A DNA stretch of 64,000 nt from JBHBQE01 sp041776485 (lineage in GTDB: Bacteria; Bacillota; Clostridia; Lachnospirales; Lachnospiraceae). The stretch lies in contig JBHBQE010000006.1 in NCBI GenBank assembly GCA_041776485.1, positions 1-64,000 on the forward strand, written 5' to 3'. Shown one piece after another: positions 62,282 through 64,000 of this stretch. The first letter of the stretch is position 1; every line of letters begins with the position of its first letter. The position numbers were made by a program, and so were the translations under genes. The notes beneath the pieces are model-generated. The model made no database searches. It was not told where the DNA came from and worked only from the letters and a program-made list of their open reading frames with translations.

Positions 62282-63208
62282 ATGACTGTTAAAATTTGCG
62301 GAGCGCCCTGCTGTTGGGGTGTAGATGATGTTAAAAACCCGTATTTACCACCTTGGACAAGAGTTTTAAAGGAGGCAGGCATGGCGGGATACAGTGCTAT
62401 TGAGCTTGGTCCCTATGGATACCTGCCAATAGATGTGGAGCTGGTATCAAGCGAGCTTGAAAAGAATAATTTAGGAATTGTTGCAGGGACAATTTTTGAT
62501 GATTTATTAAGTGATGGCAATTATGAAAATATATTAAAGCAGGTGGACGATATATGTTCAATTATCACCAAGCTGCCACCCCTTTCAAAGTATGAGGGAC
62601 AGAAATTTCCCACCCCATACTTAACTGTAATGGATTGGGGGCATGATGAGAGGGATTATGCGGCGGGACATCCTGACAAAAGTCCCAGACTAGGTGATAA
62701 TGACTGGAATACTATGGTTAAGCATATTATTGGTATATGTAAAAGAGCGGGGGAATACGGAGTAAGACCTGTCATTCACCCTCATGCCGGAGGTTATATT
62801 GAATTTTCCGATGAAATAGAAAAGATAACTCAGGATATTCCCTATGATATAGCGGGTCTTTGCTTAGATACGGGACATCTATATTATTCTAAAATGGATC
62901 CTGTGGAGTATTTGAAAAAATATCAGAAAATATTGGATTATGTTCATTTTAAGGATGTAAATAAGGATATTTATGATCAGGTTATGGGAGAAAAAATTCG
63001 ATTTTTTGAAGCTTGCGGAAAGGGAGCCATGTGTCCTATCGGAATGGGAAATTTGGATTATCCGGCAATAAAGTCTGCTCTGACGGAAATAGGTTACAGC
63101 GGATATATAACCATTGAACAGGAAAGGGATCCCAGAAATTCTGACAAGAGCCTTGAGGATGTCATGAAAAGTGTTGAGTATTTAAAGTCAGTAGGATACG
63201 AAATATAG
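62282..63208 (+). CDS. IolE-like sugar phosphate isomerase/epimerase family TIM barrel
   Basis: The 308-residue TIM barrel has the family's metal-ligand context: IELGPYG, VIHPHAGG, LDTGHLY, YVHFKDVN and a C-terminal ITIEQERDP. It resembles IolE (2-keto-myo-inositol dehydratase) and IolH/IolI-type isomerases of inositol catabolism. Assignment among these needs comparison with characterised members. An AAAGGAG site precedes the ATG. It is followed 13 bases later by a Gfo/Idh dehydrogenase. Confidence 0.85.
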   Translation: MTVKICGAPCCWGVDDVKNPYLPPWTRVLKEAGMAGYSAIELGPYGYLPIDVELVSSELEKNNLGIVAGTIFDDLLSDGNYENILKQVDDICSIITKLPPLSKYEGQKFPTPYLTVMDWGHDERDYAAGHPDKSPRLGDNDWNTMVKHIIGICKRAGEYGVRPVIHPHAGGYIEFSDEIEKITQDIPYDIAGLCLDTGHLYYSKMDPVEYLKKYQKILDYVHFKDVNKDIYDQVMGEKIRFFEACGKGAMCPIGMGNLDYPAIKSALTEIGYSGYITIEQERDPRNSDKSLEDVMKSVEYLKSVGYEI

Positions 63209-63221
63209 CAAGGAGGAAACT

Positions 63222-64000
63222 ATGATAAACGGAAGCAAAGCTCTTAGCCACCCAATCAGATGGGGTATGGTAGGAGGAGGAAAGGGCAGCCAGATCGGAT
63301 ATATCCACAGAAGTGCAGCCCTTAGAGACAAAAATTTTATTCTTACAGCAGGTGCCTTTGATATTGATGTTAATCGAGGTATGGAATTTGGAAAGGAACT
63401 GGGGGTTTGCAGTGACCGTTGCTATAAGGATTATGTGACCATGTTTAAGGAGGAGGCGAAAAGACCTGACGGAATCGAAGCCGTAACCATTGCCACTCCA
63501 AACAGTATGCATTATGTTATATGTAAGGCTGCTCTTGAAGCAGGATTGCATGTAATATGTGAAAAGCCCCTTTGCTTTACCGGCAGTGAGGCTGCTGAAC
63601 TGGTGGAGCTTGCAAAAAAGAAAAATTTGGTGGTTGGCGTAACCTATGGGTATTCAGGTCATCAAATGATACAACAGGCAAGACAGATGATTAAACATGG
63701 TGACCTTGGAAAAATTCGTGTTATCAATATGAGCTTTGCATTTGGAGCGTATAATACAAAAATCGAAGAAAATAATGAAGCTGCCAGATGGAGATTTGAT
63801 CCAAGCAAGGCAGGTTCATCCTTTGCTCTTGGGGATGTGGGAACTCACCCCTTGTTTATCATTGAGGCAATGATTCCTGATATGGAAATAGACTCTCTTA
63901 TGTGTACTAGGCAAGCCTTTGTTGAAGGCAGAGAATTGGAAGATAATGCATTTGTTATTATGAATTTAAAGGAGAGTAAAGCGGTTCAAGATAACGCTCA
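63222..64000 (+). CDS. Gfo/Idh/MocA-family dehydrogenase (C-terminus cut by window end)
   Basis: The visible 259 residues show the NAD-binding GMVGGGKGSQIG, the catalytic CEKPL segment and WRFDPSKAGSSFALGDVGTHP. The family oxidises or epimerises sugars and inositols. It is only distantly like the IolG at 49.7 kb and may be an IolW/IolX-type scyllo-inositol or other cyclitol dehydrogenase. AAGGAGG precedes the ATG. It is coupled to the IolE-like gene. Confidence 0.87.
   Translation, partial: MINGSKALSHPIRWGMVGGGKGSQIGYIHRSAALRDKNFILTAGAFDIDVNRGMEFGKELGVCSDRCYKDYVTMFKEEAKRPDGIEAVTIATPNSMHYVICKAALEAGLHVICEKPLCFTGSEAAELVELAKKKNLVVGVTYGYSGHQMIQQARQMIKHGDLGKIRVINMSFAFGAYNTKIEENNEAARWRFDPSKAGSSFALGDVGTHPLFIIEAMIPDMEIDSLMCTRQAFVEGRELEDNAFVIMNLKESKAVQDNA

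Overview
The window is AT-rich, densely packed and operon-structured. Ribosome binding sites are strong (AGGAGG type), TTG and GTG starts are frequent, and genes often overlap by 1-4 bases. The gene set includes hemZ, feoA-feoA-feoB with a Cys-rich FeoB partner, an mreBCD-PBP2-minC-rodA-mgsA type cluster, GntR/HutC and AraC regulators, and inositol and fructosamine catabolism. Together these point to an anaerobic gut-type Clostridia, most likely Lachnospiraceae. The assignment is an inference from gene content; there is no rRNA in the window. I saw no tRNA, rRNA, CRISPR array, insertion sequence or prophage.

Layout. 1-9.6 kb is a metal and redox block. It holds a His-rich CobW-type metallochaperone (cut by the window edge) with a Fur-like box upstream, and a two-gene nitrogenase-like reductase whose first gene fuses a NifH-like and a NifD-like domain. 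A full ferrous-iron uptake operon follows, then a small Cys-rich protein and a [2Fe-2S]/ASKHA ATP-dependent reductive activator. 9.7-17.8 kb is a fructosamine (Amadori product) operon: two GntR regulators, a PotABCD-type ABC importer, and FrlB, FrlC and FrlD homologues. 17.8-30.7 kb is housekeeping and signalling: an HD-GYP protein with a pseudo-receiver, a thioesterase, asd, an ATPase with a broken Walker A motif, topoisomerase III, a hexapeptide protein, RelA/SpoT, an MBL hydrolase, HemZ and HisS. 30.7-35.1 kb on the minus strand carries an unknown 702-residue cNMP-domain-like protein, aspS and an isochorismatase-family hydrolase. 35.2-38.2 kb has ribBA, ribH, a lipoprotein and a LUD protein. 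38.2-46.2 kb is the cell-shape cluster, which contains minC but neither minD nor minE, and an mgsA homologue lacking catalytic residues. 46.2-64 kb is galE followed by an inositol-related region: iolB, a TSUP transporter, AraC regulators, iolG, an endonuclease/exonuclease/phosphatase (EEP) enzyme, an AfuABC-like importer, a PfkB kinase, a ribose/galactose/inositol-type ABC importer, an IolE-like TIM barrel and a second Gfo/Idh dehydrogenase (cut by the window end).

The most promising candidates for undescribed biology are four. (1) The nitrogenase-like reductase has cluster ligands that look like dark-operative protochlorophyllide reductase (three Cys plus one ligand from the partner) and sits in an iron-supply locus. 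(2) The AfuABC-like importer, EEP phosphatase, inositol dehydrogenase and PfkB kinase form a plausible system for phosphorylated inositols or other sugar phosphates. (3) An orphan MinC has lost its MinD-binding motif. (4) A methylglyoxal synthase homologue looks catalytically dead. All functional assignments come from motif recognition by eye; no database search was run.
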